From the NCBI GenBank assembly GCA_035294325.1, contig DATGLE010000013.1, positions 16,942 through 80,941 of the forward strand: 64,000 nucleotides of DNA, given 5' to 3'. Shown piece by piece: positions 15,921-24,455 of this stretch (positions within the stretch are counted from its first letter, which is position 1; every line of letters begins with the position of its first letter). A model generated the notes under the pieces. The model had not been told where the DNA came from, searched no databases, and was given only the letters and a program-made list of their open reading frames with translations. Origin of the DNA: DATGLE01 sp035294325 (GTDB taxonomy: Bacteria; Chloroflexota; Ktedonobacteria; Ktedonobacterales; Ktedonobacteraceae). A program made the translations under genes and the position numbers.

Positions 15921-18161
15921 TTATAAGCCTCTGCGGATTTGCGCTATGCGCTTTGCCAGATCTTTATTTGCGCGTATCTCTTCCTCGCTTAAATCCTCGC
16001 TGCTGGTGGGGAGGTTATCCTCATACATTTTGAGCTGCTGCGCCAGTTCGGCGGTTCCGGCGATGCGGGCAAAGTTCTGGAGGAGGGTGCGGGCCTCGTC
16101 GTCCCGGTTGCGGCGCAGGTCGGTCACGGCGGTTTGCGCGTAGAGATCGGCGTACTGGCGCAGGAAGCTGCTCCAGAGCTGCGGCGTCTTCAACGTCTGC
16201 ATCACATGCTCGACCTGGGTAATCGCCTTTGCCTGCTCATCCCTGGCCCGCTCAAGATCGCCGCGCAGGAAGAAGATGCCCGCGCGCGCCGAACGTGTAT
16301 CGGCGACGCCCAACGGACGCCGCTCCTGATGATAGAGCTTGAGTGCCTGCTCGTAGTCTTGCAAAGCTTCGTCCAGCTCATCCTTGCCGCGATGGGCGAG
16401 GCCGCGTGTCAACAGGGCATCGGCCTGACCGAGCAAATCGCCCGCCTGCGTAAGGCGTAGAATGGCTGCATCGCAGTTCTCGATGGCCTCATCCCAGCGC
16501 TGCTGTCCCAGATTGACCTGCGCCACACCCAGGACGGCCGAACCATCGCCACCGGTGCTTTCAAGCGTCTGGAACTCGCGTCCGGCCTCCAGGAACGTCG
16601 TCTGCGCGGCATCGAGCGCGCCGCGCGCCAGGTACGTCCGCGCTATGTGCAGAATCGCCTCCGCTGCCCAGAGCGGCTCTTGATGTGCCTCGGCCTGGTT
16701 ATGCGCATCGCTGAACAGGCTCTCGGCCTGGGCAAAATCGCCCGCGACCAGGAACAGCTGGCCGCGTACAATAAGCAGCAGGGGTGTCACCTGCGCGGCC
16801 AGCGGATTCTTCGGAATGGCTGCGGAGGCGGAAGCGAGATGCGCCTCGGCATCCTGTAGTTCGCCATTGTAGATGGCGGTGCGCGCCAGGCGTATCTCGG
16901 CCTCGGCGATGCGCCCCGCCGCCACAGTTTCGCCCAGCACGGCGGCGCGGTCCCTGGCGTCGCTATAAGCGCTTCTGGCCTGGCCGCTCTGGCCCTGGTA
17001 ATAGTAAATGTCGCCCAGCCCGAGCAATGCCCGCGTCTCGGTCTGGATATTATGCGACTGGTAGGCGAGTTTGCGCGCCTCGTTGAAGGTGCGTGTGGCG
17101 CGGTCCAGAAAGCCGCGCCGGTACTGGATCTCGCCCAGCCCGGCGGTTGTCTCCGCCAGTTCCAGGCGATAGGCCGTAGCTGTATACATACGCGAGGCGC
17201 GTTCCATGAGCGAGTTCGCGTAAGAGAGCTGCCCGCGCCGCAGGTTAATCTCGCCCAGCACGCGATTAGCATGCGCGCTGCCCAGTGCGTTGCGTTGAAC
17301 CGTATAGGTCTGCAAGGCGGCCTCCGCTTTTATCAACGCCTGGTCGGCGTTGCCCTGCAACAGCAGCGCCTCGGCCAGCCCGAGATTCGCGTCCGCCTGT
17401 CCCAGCTCGTACTCGGCGCTGGTCGCCAGGTTGAGCGCGGCGGCGAAGGTATCCGATGCCTCGTCGAGTCGCTCCTGGTCAAGATAAATGCGCCCCAGCC
17501 CGGTCTGTGCATCGACGATTCCGAAAGTATCGCGCGTTGCCTGGTAGATCTCCAGCGCATGCTGGTAGCCCTGTAACGCTGCATCGAATTCGCGGTTCAT
17601 ACGCTGGATGTCAGCGAGGCTGCGACTGGCGTCGGCCTCGTTGATGCTATCGCCGGATTCCTTGAAGAAGGTAATGGCTTCCTGGTAATGTTCTGCCGCA
17701 TAGCTGGTATTGCCGCGTTGTAGTTCGATATGGCCGAGGGCCAGCTCGACGTTGCCCAATCCCTGGGCATTGTGAAGCTGACGGTACTGCTGCTGCGCGC
17801 TTTGGTACGCGTCCTGCGCGCGATCCAGGTGCGCCAGCTGCCGCTCGACATGTCCCAGCGAAAGAGAGGTGTCGGCCTCCAGCAGCGGGCGCTGCGCCTC
17901 GCGGTAGTGCCTCATGGCGCGCTGGTAGCTGTTGATGGCCTGCTCCAGCAGACCCTGCTCACGCTGCACCTCCGCGACCATTGAGCGGCTATCGCCAGCG
18001 CGCTTGAAGTCGCCAAGCAGGCGAAAATGGATTTCGGCGTCGCCAAATGCTTCCGCCGCTTTGTCGTATTTCCCGTCGTTGTATGCTTCAAAGCCGGCGC
18101 GCAGGCGTTTCTCCGCATCCTGCCGCTTCTTTTCCTGCTGATCCTGTTCCTGTGTTGTCAT
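15921..18161 (-). CDS. Tetratricopeptide-repeat protein (about 17 TPR units)
   Basis: A 746-residue protein made almost entirely of 40-residue helical repeats of the TPR type with the G-x-A/Y-x-A pattern (for example ALGHIELQRGNTSYAAEHYQEA, abbreviated here). It opens with a charged coiled-coil-like leader (residues 1-25) and closes with a short acidic/basic tail. No enzymatic, DNA-binding, signal-peptide or membrane segment is visible, so it is a cytoplasmic scaffold for protein assembly. The 40-residue spacing is that of LGN/Rapsyn-type TPRs. AAGGATAG precedes the ATG. It is divergent from the cyclic-nucleotide-domain gene, with a MITE in between. Partners are unknown. Confidence 0.88.
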   Translation of the reverse strand: MTTQEQDQQEKKRQDAEKRLRAGFEAYNDGKYDKAAEAFGDAEIHFRLLGDFKRAGDSRSMVAEVQREQGLLEQAINSYQRAMRHYREAQRPLLEADTSLSLGHVERQLAHLDRAQDAYQSAQQQYRQLHNAQGLGNVELALGHIELQRGNTSYAAEHYQEAITFFKESGDSINEADASRSLADIQRMNREFDAALQGYQHALEIYQATRDTFGIVDAQTGLGRIYLDQERLDEASDTFAAALNLATSAEYELGQADANLGLAEALLLQGNADQALIKAEAALQTYTVQRNALGSAHANRVLGEINLRRGQLSYANSLMERASRMYTATAYRLELAETTAGLGEIQYRRGFLDRATRTFNEARKLAYQSHNIQTETRALLGLGDIYYYQGQSGQARSAYSDARDRAAVLGETVAAGRIAEAEIRLARTAIYNGELQDAEAHLASASAAIPKNPLAAQVTPLLLIVRGQLFLVAGDFAQAESLFSDAHNQAEAHQEPLWAAEAILHIARTYLARGALDAAQTTFLEAGREFQTLESTGGDGSAVLGVAQVNLGQQRWDEAIENCDAAILRLTQAGDLLGQADALLTRGLAHRGKDELDEALQDYEQALKLYHQERRPLGVADTRSARAGIFFLRGDLERARDEQAKAITQVEHVMQTLKTPQLWSSFLRQYADLYAQTAVTDLRRNRDDEARTLLQNFARIAGTAELAQQLKMYEDNLPTSSEDLSEEEIRANKDLAKRIAQIRRGL

Positions 18162-18347
18162 GATGGTCTATCCTTAGAAAAGATGACTCAGATTTCCTTG
18201 CTATCACTCTAGTAGTATACATCACGCTGGTTCCGCAAAGGGAGGTTCACCCAATCCTCATGGTGTCTGCTTCTCAGTCTCCTGGCCGCCTCTCGTCGCC
18301 CTTCGCGCGGGCGCGAGGGGAGAGTGTGTCGCAGATCAGACGCATTG

Positions 18348-18468
18348 CAGGGCTATGTAATGCTCGCCCGAAGCGGGGGTCAAGGGGGCGGCCGCCCCCT
18401 TGCGGGGCGCGGGGTGTCCCCGCCCAGACTCTTCCTTTCGGGCGGGGGGGGAGAATTACATAGCCCTG
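18348..18468 (+). mobile_element. MITE copy 2 (121 bp) with 9-bp target duplication
   Basis: Terminal inverted repeats CAGGGCTATGTAATGCTC and its near-complement bound a GC-rich non-coding core. Perfect 9-bp direct repeats gacgcattg flank it (18339-18347 and 18469-18477). It is almost identical to the copy at 24456 except near the right end, where it is 3 bases shorter. It occupies the divergent gap (18162-18573) between the TPR and cyclic-nucleotide-domain genes; nothing else was recognised there. Confidence 0.9.
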
Positions 18469-18573
18469 GACGCATTGTTAGCCGGATGACCGCCGGCTCT
18501 GGTTGTGGTAAAATAGCTGGGACCATGCGGCGCCGTAATCGAAAATCTATTTTGCCGAAGGAGTGAATCTCTG

Positions 18574-19002
18574 ATGAATGAAGATGTCCTCGCGCGCGTA
18601 GATCTTTTTTCCACACTGGATAAGAAAGAACTCCAGATGCTGGCGAAGAGTTGCCAGGAGCGCTCGTACAAGGCCGGCACAACCATTCTCACACAGGGAG
18701 ATGCGGGGGCGGGCCTCTACGTGATCAAGAGCGGGAAGGTGCGTATTATGCAGGCCGTTGATCCCGACAGGGCGGAGGTAGAGCTGGATACCGAAGGTCC
18801 GGGGGGCGTGCTCGGCGAGATGGCCCTGCTGGACGACATGCCGCGTTCGGCTTCGGTGGTCGCGGAAGAGGATGTAACGGCTCTGCTGCTGCCGGTATGG
18901 GAGTTCCGCACAGTGCTGAGGAGCCATCCCGATATCGCGCTCAAGCTGCTGGCCGTGCTGAGCCGCCGCTTGCGCAAAGCCCAGATGCGCCGCAGCTACT
19001 AG
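18574..19002 (+). CDS. Stand-alone cyclic-nucleotide-binding-domain protein
   Basis: A 142-residue protein consisting of one Crp/PKA-type cyclic-nucleotide-binding beta-barrel and its C-terminal helix. The phosphate-binding cassette GEMALLDDMPRSASV is intact, including the Glu and Arg that contact a cyclic nucleotide, so ligand binding is plausible. No helix-turn-helix or enzymatic domain follows the C-terminal LSRRLRKAQ helix, unlike Crp/Fnr regulators of about 220-230 residues. It may act as a regulatory subunit by protein contact. GAAGGAG precedes the ATG. The gene stands alone between a MITE and nrdR. Confidence 0.88.
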   Translation: MNEDVLARVDLFSTLDKKELQMLAKSCQERSYKAGTTILTQGDAGAGLYVIKSGKVRIMQAVDPDRAEVELDTEGPGGVLGEMALLDDMPRSASVVAEEDVTALLLPVWEFRTVLRSHPDIALKLLAVLSRRLRKAQMRRSY

Positions 19003-19304
19003 CAGACGCCCTGCCCGCCCGGGCGCGTTAAAGGCTCTCTTTTGTGCGCAGGCGCGCGATTGATCGTGCCTCCAGCCGCTCGACAGGCCCGGCGAGCGCG
19101 ATAGTGAACATGAACGATCAAGATGGCAAGGGAAGTTTGCGTGGGCTGCCACAAGGGCGGCCCTTTCAGTGGCACGCAGGAGGCCGGGCGCGCATCGGAC
19201 CACCGCAGGGGCCGCCACGAGGGCGGCCCACGCGCACCCACCCGGCGTGATGGTTCGTTGCCGGTCTTGATGGTTAAAGATCAAATCGCGCGGCTGTGCA
19301 CGTA
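19003..19304. other. Gene-free gap with 16-bp direct repeats
   Basis: This 302-base convergent gap holds a GC-rich stretch in which GCCAC(A/G)AGGGCGGCCC occurs twice (19148-19163 and 19214-19229). Arms starting GTGGGC and ending GCCCAC also pair imperfectly (19141 to 19231). No convincing reading frame was seen; the structure may serve the convergent transcripts. Confidence 0.45.
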
Positions 19305-19763
19305 TTACTCGGCCTTCTCGCGGTTCAGCAGTTTCTGTATCTCCTCGAACATCGTCTCGACATCGGCAAAGGAGCGGTAGACGCTGGCGAAACGGATATA
19401 GGCGATTTTATCCAATTGCCGCAGGTGCTCAATCACCAGTTCGCCAATCACGTTGCTTGGGATCTCCTGTTTGCCGAAGCGATAGAGTTCCTGTTCGATT
19501 TCTTCCACCGCATTTTCGATCTCACCGGCGGGCAGGGGCCGCTTCTCGCACGCCTTACGAATGCCGATATAGAGCTTCTCGCGATCAAAAGGCTCACGCC
19601 GCTGGTCGCGTTTAATCACCATGAGGTGGAACTTCTCTACACGTTCGTAGGTGCTAAAACGGCCCTTACAATGTTCGCACTCGCGTCGCCGGTGAATGGC
19701 ATCGCCGATGTCGCGTGAGTCCTTTACTTTTGACTCGGTGCCGCCACAAAATGGACATTTCAT
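19305..19763 (-). CDS. nrdR: Transcriptional repressor NrdR
   Basis: Zinc- and nucleotide-dependent repressor of ribonucleotide reductase genes, 152 residues. The N-terminal zinc ribbon has C3/C6 and C29/C32 with the HRRREC block between them. The ATP-cone domain follows (KRDQRREPFDREKL to about residue 135), including the VIKRDQRREPF sequence that binds ATP/dATP. Length matches the family. GAGGGCAGGG precedes the ATG and an extended -10 promoter lies about 40 bases upstream. No nrd genes occur in the window, so targets lie elsewhere. Confidence 0.96.
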   Translation of the reverse strand: MKCPFCGGTESKVKDSRDIGDAIHRRRECEHCKGRFSTYERVEKFHLMVIKRDQRREPFDREKLYIGIRKACEKRPLPAGEIENAVEEIEQELYRFGKQEIPSNVIGELVIEHLRQLDKIAYIRFASVYRSFADVETMFEEIQKLLNREKAE

Positions 19764-19801
19764 GCCCTGCCCTCAATGTTGCTGACAATGTAATAACCCC
19801 T

Positions 19802-19810
19802 ATTCTATCA
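19802..19810 (-). promoter_or_regulatory. Extended -10 promoter for nrdR
   Basis: On the reverse strand TG-A-TAGAAT lies about 40 bases before the nrdR start. No good -35 box is present, as is usual for extended -10 promoters. Confidence 0.45.
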
Positions 19811-19837
19811 CACGCGTCAGCAGGGAAGGTGCCCGCC

Positions 19838-20101
19838 TTACAAGACGGTTGCGGCAAGGCATTCCTGGGTAGGCGCTGGCGTCGCGACCTCCTGTTGCGT
19901 AGGAGACGCCGGGGACCCGTACTGATTGTCGGGACGCTTCTTCCCGACGTAACCGGAGCGTAAGCGGGAACCCTCGCGCCAGTAGGCATACCAGTAAGGG
20001 CCGTGGCCCTGACCGCTGCGGCACGTACTACATGACGCCTTCCCACACTTACGATATTGCAACTGATAGGTGACATGTTGATTGTCTGGTATTTTTGTCA
20101 T
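19838..20101 (-). CDS. Small DUF6788-like Cys-rich protein
   Basis: An 87-residue protein with an N-terminal module of the DUF6788 type: YRKCGKASCSTC (cysteines at C-x4-C-x2-C) followed by GHGPYWYAYWREG and RSGYVGKK. The cysteines suggest zinc binding and the basic aromatic part suggests nucleic-acid contact, but function is unknown. The last 30 residues are a Pro/Thr/Gln-rich tail. Such genes are commonly found near mobile DNA (general knowledge of the family, not shown here). AAGGGTAG lies before the ATG. It is on the same strand as nrdR. Confidence 0.75.
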   Translation of the reverse strand: MTKIPDNQHVTYQLQYRKCGKASCSTCRSGQGHGPYWYAYWREGSRLRSGYVGKKRPDNQYGSPASPTQQEVATPAPTQECLAATVL

Positions 20102-20310
20102 GTACCACTACCCTTCCACGAAGCGATAGAACTCGAATGAGTGCATAGATACCACTGTTATCTTACCATCATAAGATGAACATTCTCTGAATTTTTACCC
20201 TTAAAGTATGAATTATTTTTCATGTTATGCGTGCATGGAGTGACCATATTCGGCTTCAGGTAACACATTGTTCATTGATGGCCGAGAGGTCCTACGCGGC
20301 TGCCCCCCGG

Positions 20311-20319
20311 TGATATAAT
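20311..20319 (+). promoter_or_regulatory. Extended -10 promoter for hpf
   Basis: TG-A-TATAAT (20311-20319) is a perfect extended -10 element; predicted start is near 20326, with a leader of about 78 bases. In the gap 20102-20403 nothing else was recognised apart from an AT-rich stretch at 20150-20230. Confidence 0.6.
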
Positions 20320-20403
20320 GGGGAATAGATCTACTTCTTTTCTTCGCTGAGTCAATGGTTACTGGTCGTGTCGTGCTGTTGGATTTAGGAAAGAGAGCAA
20401 ACG

Positions 20404-21024
20404 ATGCAGATCATCATTAAAAGTAGACAAATGGAAGTCACACCACGACTGCGGCAGCGGATCGAACACAAATTGCAGCGTCTCGCGCGTTTTCTGGATG
20501 AGGAGGCGCGGGTAGAGGTGACTGTTACCGAGGAGCAAACGCGCAGCGCGCGCGAGCGCTACTCGGTGCGGCTTGCGCTCTCCGGGAACTGTCATCCGGC
20601 GCGCAGCGAGGTGAGCGCCGTCAATGCCAACGCTGCCCTCGATGTCGCGCTTGACAAGATCATGGCCCAGCTTGGCCGTAAGAAGGACAGGCAAACAACG
20701 CTGTACCGGCAGCACACGCCGGGGGTAAAAGTGCTGGCGCTGGAGCGTTCCGGGCAGCTCTCTGCTCTGGAGGAGCAGGACTCCGCCGTGCGTGGTGATG
20801 GCGATAGGTTCGTTGAGGAGGAAGAGAACGAGCGCATCTGGTCGGAGATCATGGAGATCCGGCGTCTGCCCACGCGGCCAATGAGTGATCGCGAGGTGAT
20901 CGAGCAGATGGAGAAGACCGGTGCCTCCTTCTTGCCGTTCTTCAACGAGGCCACCAACAGTGTCAATGTAATGTATAAACTGGAGCAGGGGGGCTATGGG
21001 CTGCTGGTGCCTGCCGTAGAGTGA
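20404..21024 (+). CDS. hpf: Ribosome hibernation-promoting factor, long form (HPF/RaiA)
   Basis: Binds the 30S decoding site of idle ribosomes and, through its C-terminal domain, pairs two 70S particles into 100S dimers. In 206 residues the N-terminal S30AE domain (1-105, starting MQIIIKSRQMEVTPRLRQ) is joined by a variable acidic linker to the C-terminal dimerisation domain (about 145-206). The latter has the conserved RRLPTRPMSDREVIEQME block and the GYGLLVP ending, marking the long form. It has its own extended -10 promoter and a strong hairpin just after the stop. Expression in stationary phase is expected from the family, not shown here. Confidence 0.95.
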   Translation: MQIIIKSRQMEVTPRLRQRIEHKLQRLARFLDEEARVEVTVTEEQTRSARERYSVRLALSGNCHPARSEVSAVNANAALDVALDKIMAQLGRKKDRQTTLYRQHTPGVKVLALERSGQLSALEEQDSAVRGDGDRFVEEEENERIWSEIMEIRRLPTRPMSDREVIEQMEKTGASFLPFFNEATNSVNVMYKLEQGGYGLLVPAVE

Positions 21025-21033
21025 GTCAGGTAT

Positions 21034-21086
21034 GTAGAAAAATGCATGGCGCAGGGCCGCAGGCCCTGCGCCATGCATTTTTCTAC
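21034..21086. terminator. Bidirectional terminator-like hairpin, 25-bp perfect stem
   Basis: Arms 21034-21058 and 21062-21086 are fully complementary with a 3-base loop. The stem has A-rich/T-rich feet (GTAGAAAAA/TTTTTCTAC), giving a U-run on either strand. It lies between convergent hpf and the zinc finger gene, and its right arm contains that gene's stop codon (21083-21085). Confidence 0.8.
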
Positions 21087-21718
21087 AATGTTATCTCGAA
21101 TTGCCAGAGTTGCGGCATGGAGGTCTCGAATTGCGCCAGCGGATCGGCGGCGCGCACAACCAGCGAGCGAGCCTCCGGCGAAGGGAGCGGGCGGAAGCGC
21201 GCGCTGCCCTGGTAGATGGCCTCGTTGGGATTGCTCGCCAGTTCCGGGCGCGCCAGGATCATCCCTCCGCGGTCCCCCGTCCATTGTACCCCGGTATTAT
21301 CTTTGAGCAAAAAGATGATGCGTGGTACGAAAGCAAAGCCCGCCGTAAATGGCGGCCTGATCCAGAGATAATGCAGTTCGAAATGACTGCGATAGTAAAG
21401 CATCTGGTGCAGGATCAGCGTCATACCCTGCTGCTTCTGCTCCAGTTCAAGCGTAACGACGCGTTCAGGTTCATGTATTGCGCTAGACTTACCCTGGTCC
21501 TGTTCTGGCGGGCGCGGAGCGGCGATCACCACAGGCGGGCGCGAAGCCAGTTCCAGCGCCTTCGCGGAAAATGGCGCTGTATCGTGAAGAATGTCATTGC
21601 AGAGTTGCAGGCATTCATCACAGATGTAGGCTGCTCCTGGTCCAGCTACCATGCGCCGGACCTCAGATGAGTGGCGACCGCAAAAAGAACAGCGGGCCAA
21701 TGACCGGTCAAAACTCAT
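21083..21718 (-). CDS. ClpX-type zinc-finger protein with unknown C-terminal domain, coupled to gatD
   Basis: A 211-residue protein. The N-terminal 45 residues are a ClpX-type zinc-binding domain (C10-x2-C13, C33-x2-C36, with ICDECLQLCNDI). No AAA+ domain follows. After a Pro/Gln-rich linker (about 65-95), residues 95-211 form a separate, probably beta-rich domain (HFELHYLWIRPPF...) that I do not recognise. Its ATG overlaps the gatD stop by 4 bases (ATGA), so it is translationally coupled as the third gene of murT-gatD. A role beside lipid II amidation, for example as an adaptor bringing a substrate to the Clp system, is inference from position and domain only. Confidence 0.82.
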   Translation of the reverse strand: MSFDRSLARCSFCGRHSSEVRRMVAGPGAAYICDECLQLCNDILHDTAPFSAKALELASRPPVVIAAPRPPEQDQGKSSAIHEPERVVTLELEQKQQGMTLILHQMLYYRSHFELHYLWIRPPFTAGFAFVPRIIFLLKDNTGVQWTGDRGGMILARPELASNPNEAIYQGSARFRPLPSPEARSLVVRAADPLAQFETSMPQLWQFEITL

Positions 21719-22653
21719 TGTGCTTTCCTCAGTCGTTGAACCATCGGATCAGCTTTATGGGAGCGTAGTGCGGCTGCGGCTGCGCTATGCAATCCCAGGC
21801 GTTCGAGCATGGAGATATGCGCCGCCCATTCCAGCCTATCATCTAATGGGGCCAGCAGCTCCCGGTCCTCAAGATCGTGCATTTCCAGGGGGGAGGAGCC
21901 GTTTGCGTGCAGCGCAGCGGAATCGGCGCGAGCGAGGCCATCTGGCGATTCCGGCTCATCGACGGTGGACATATGCGTTATGCCGTATTTTCGTCGCAGG
22001 GCCAGAGTCAGCAGGTGGTCGGCGAAGTGCGGATTCTTAGGTAGAAGCGAGCCGTGGAGATAGGTGCCGTAGGCATTGCGGTATACCGCGCCCTCGGTAC
22101 GGTCCTCCGCGTTATTGCCGCAGCCTTTGAGCACCCTGCCCAGTGGCTGCGCCGTTCCCAGGTAGGTGCGCCCCCCGTGGTTCTCGAAGCCCACGAGCGT
22201 GCTGCCATTCCAGCTAATGGCGACATCTCCAATGCAACGCGAAGTCTGTGGACCTTTATGGATGGTCCAGGCGTCGAAAACCCCCAGGCCACGCATATCT
22301 GGTCCATCTGCCGGACGATAGTAGTGTGCAAGCAACTGATAGCCACCGCAGACCGCGAGTACGGGCATATCATCTTCAATCGCCGCCCACAATCCGATGC
22401 CCTTGATCTCATATAAATCCTGGGCCACAGGCCCCTGATCCTTGTCCTGTCCTCCGCCGATGAAGAGCAGATCGTACTCGTCTGGCGCCAGGGCGTCGCC
22501 AATACCCAGTCCTACCACGCGCAATGTGATACCCCTTAACTGGCAGCGCCGTTGCAGTGTCAAAATATTGCCGCGATCACCGTACAGGTTCAATTGATCT
22601 GGATACAAGTGCCCCAGTGTGAGGGTAAGAGGCTGCGTGAACGGGTTGGTCAT
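21715..22653 (-). CDS. gatD: Lipid II isoglutaminyl synthase, glutamine amidotransferase subunit GatD
   Basis: Glutaminase subunit that releases ammonia from glutamine for MurT to amidate D-Glu of lipid II. The class I amidotransferase fold of the CobB/CobQ type is seen: GHLYPDQLNLYGDRGN at the N-terminus, nucleophile C102 in LAVCGGYQ, GFENHGG at 156-162 and catalytic H200 in YLHGSLLPKNP. At 312 residues it is longer than usual GatD (about 240-260), because of a C-terminal extension of roughly 75 residues after the catalytic domain. Start and stop overlap its neighbours by 4 bases each, so the three proteins are made together. Confidence 0.93.
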   Translation of the reverse strand: MTNPFTQPLTLTLGHLYPDQLNLYGDRGNILTLQRRCQLRGITLRVVGLGIGDALAPDEYDLLFIGGGQDKDQGPVAQDLYEIKGIGLWAAIEDDMPVLAVCGGYQLLAHYYRPADGPDMRGLGVFDAWTIHKGPQTSRCIGDVAISWNGSTLVGFENHGGRTYLGTAQPLGRVLKGCGNNAEDRTEGAVYRNAYGTYLHGSLLPKNPHFADHLLTLALRRKYGITHMSTVDEPESPDGLARADSAALHANGSSPLEMHDLEDRELLAPLDDRLEWAAHISMLERLGLHSAAAAALRSHKADPMVQRLRKAQ

Positions 22654-24356
22654 GCATCTCTTCCTTCCCAGTAGCGCGGCGTCAGGCCGCGCTGCTCTAA
22701 CTCACGATGCACTTCTAGTAAGCCTGTATACGTTGGAATAACGAACAAAGTTTCACCGGCGGGCGTCTGGCTCAGGGCTGCGTCGATGGCTTGCTTGAGG
22801 CCATACCCCTGCTGCACCTGTATGCCGGGCTGTTCTTGGTCGCTGGCCCGCGCCGTCTTTGTCGCCGCCCCCCCTCGTCTTCTGGCGCTGCGTGCGTATG
22901 AGAAGCGCCTGGTCGTCATCTCGCTCCTTGCCGCGCGCAGTGGAGTTGGAGGGAAGATGGACATGGCCGATTGCTCGATGCCTGCGTATTTCAGACGCAG
23001 GGCCAGGTCGAGCGCGCGCGTCCCGGCGACTGCCAGCGTCCGGGTCTGCCCGGCAACCCGTTCAAAATCAACATCCCAGATCCAGGAAATGTCCCGGCCA
23101 TCGGCGATGTTATCATTTAAGACGAAGAGCACATGGCGTGGGATACCGTCGCTAAAAAGTGTGCGCAGCACCTCATTAAAGCCGGTAGGATTCTTTGCCA
23201 GCAGCAGGCGCACCGTGCGCCCTTCGGCCTGAATGCGCTCGCCGCGCCCGAAGACCGGCCTGGATTGTTCGATGCCGCTGGTAATCGCATCCCAGCTCAC
23301 ATCCAGCGCCAGGGCTGCTGTGATCGCGGCCAGGGCATTATAGATGTTATAGAGTCCCGGCAGGGGGATGATAATTTCTCGCTGCTGGCCCTGCGACGCG
23401 ACCTGCACGCGCAGCCGGTCAAAGTTGTCGGACTGGATATGCGTCGCATAAACATCAGGGTGAGGGCGACTCAGGCCGCACTGCGCGCAGCGGTAGTGTC
23501 CCATATGGCTATAAAAGCGCACGTCGTAGACGAATTCGCTGTCGCAGTGCGGGCAGGTGCGCGTATCGATCACCTGGTGACGCTCGGGGGCCGTGCCCTG
23601 TGCCAGCAGATCCAGAGAGCGGTCCTCGATACCGTAGTAGAGAGTTTTGCCGGGAAAGAGTTCTCCCAGGCTGGCAATGCTGGGATCATCGGCATTGAGC
23701 ACAAGCGTGGCATCATCGGGCAGCGATTGCAGCGCGCGCTGCCAGTGTGCCACAACGCTATTGACCTCGCCGTAGCGGTCAAGCTGATCGCGGAAGAGAT
23801 TCGTAAACACGGCGACGCGCGGTCTGATAACCGGCACAATCTGCGGCAGCGTCGCCTCGTCGATCTCGAAAATGGAGATGGCGCGTCCCGAGCGGTAGAG
23901 GCGTCCATTGGGCAGCGCGCGAATGACCAGCGCGCTCGCCACTCCGCGCAGCAGATTCGAGCCTTCGCGGTTGCGCCAGACGCGCAGGCCCACGTCGCGT
24001 AAGATGGCGGAGATGAAACTGCTGGTCGTGGTTTTGCCGTTGGTCCCGGTAACAATGACGCTCCCGTACTCCAGCTGGCCGGCCAGGTGCTCAACAATAT
24101 CTGGATAGACGCGTTGGGCCACGACGCCGGCGATGCTCGTCCCGCCGCCCAGGTGTAACCTGCGGCTCAGTGCGCCAGCCGTGCGACCGGCGATAACGGC
24201 CAGGCCAGCTCCCAAAGAACTGCGCCGGGGTCGCGGGCGTCGCTGACTCCTGTTCTCCTGCCTCCGGCCAGCCATCCGCGTGCGGCTCATCTTGCGCTCT
24301 CGTCGTGGCGCGGGTTGCTCCTGCGAGATTGGCCGAGATGATCTCTGTTTGCGCAT
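22650..24356 (-). CDS. murT: Lipid II isoglutaminyl synthase, Mur-ligase-like subunit MurT
   Basis: ATP-dependent subunit that activates the D-Glu carboxylate of lipid II. The protein has 568 residues: a very basic N-terminal tail (1-48), the Mur-ligase central domain with P-loop VTGTNGKTTTSS (102-113), an inserted zinc ribbon (CPHC...CAQC, about 265-293) typical of MurT, and the C-terminal DUF1727 domain to the end. A second short basic insertion lies in the C-terminal domain (ARSARRRGGAATKTARA, about residue 490). GGAGGAAG just before the ATG supports the long start. A MITE sits 100 bases upstream. Confidence 0.94.
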   Translation of the reverse strand: MRKQRSSRPISQEQPAPRRERKMSRTRMAGRRQENRSQRRPRPRRSSLGAGLAVIAGRTAGALSRRLHLGGGTSIAGVVAQRVYPDIVEHLAGQLEYGSVIVTGTNGKTTTSSFISAILRDVGLRVWRNREGSNLLRGVASALVIRALPNGRLYRSGRAISIFEIDEATLPQIVPVIRPRVAVFTNLFRDQLDRYGEVNSVVAHWQRALQSLPDDATLVLNADDPSIASLGELFPGKTLYYGIEDRSLDLLAQGTAPERHQVIDTRTCPHCDSEFVYDVRFYSHMGHYRCAQCGLSRPHPDVYATHIQSDNFDRLRVQVASQGQQREIIIPLPGLYNIYNALAAITAALALDVSWDAITSGIEQSRPVFGRGERIQAEGRTVRLLLAKNPTGFNEVLRTLFSDGIPRHVLFVLNDNIADGRDISWIWDVDFERVAGQTRTLAVAGTRALDLALRLKYAGIEQSAMSIFPPTPLRAARSEMTTRRFSYARSARRRGGAATKTARASDQEQPGIQVQQGYGLKQAIDAALSQTPAGETLFVIPTYTGLLEVHRELEQRGLTPRYWEGRDA

Positions 24357-24455
24357 GCTCTTCCTCCGAATCAGCGCTTGTGTTATCCTCTCTCATACCA
24401 GATGCGTGCAGCATAGCATGCAAGCGCGATAGGGTCAAGGGCCGGGTTTCTTTGA

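Noticed and set aside
18999..19284. Short open frames in the gap between the cyclic-nucleotide-domain gene and nrdR
   Set aside because: They overlap a direct-repeat-rich region, have no ribosome binding site and their translations are low-complexity Arg/Ala/Gly.
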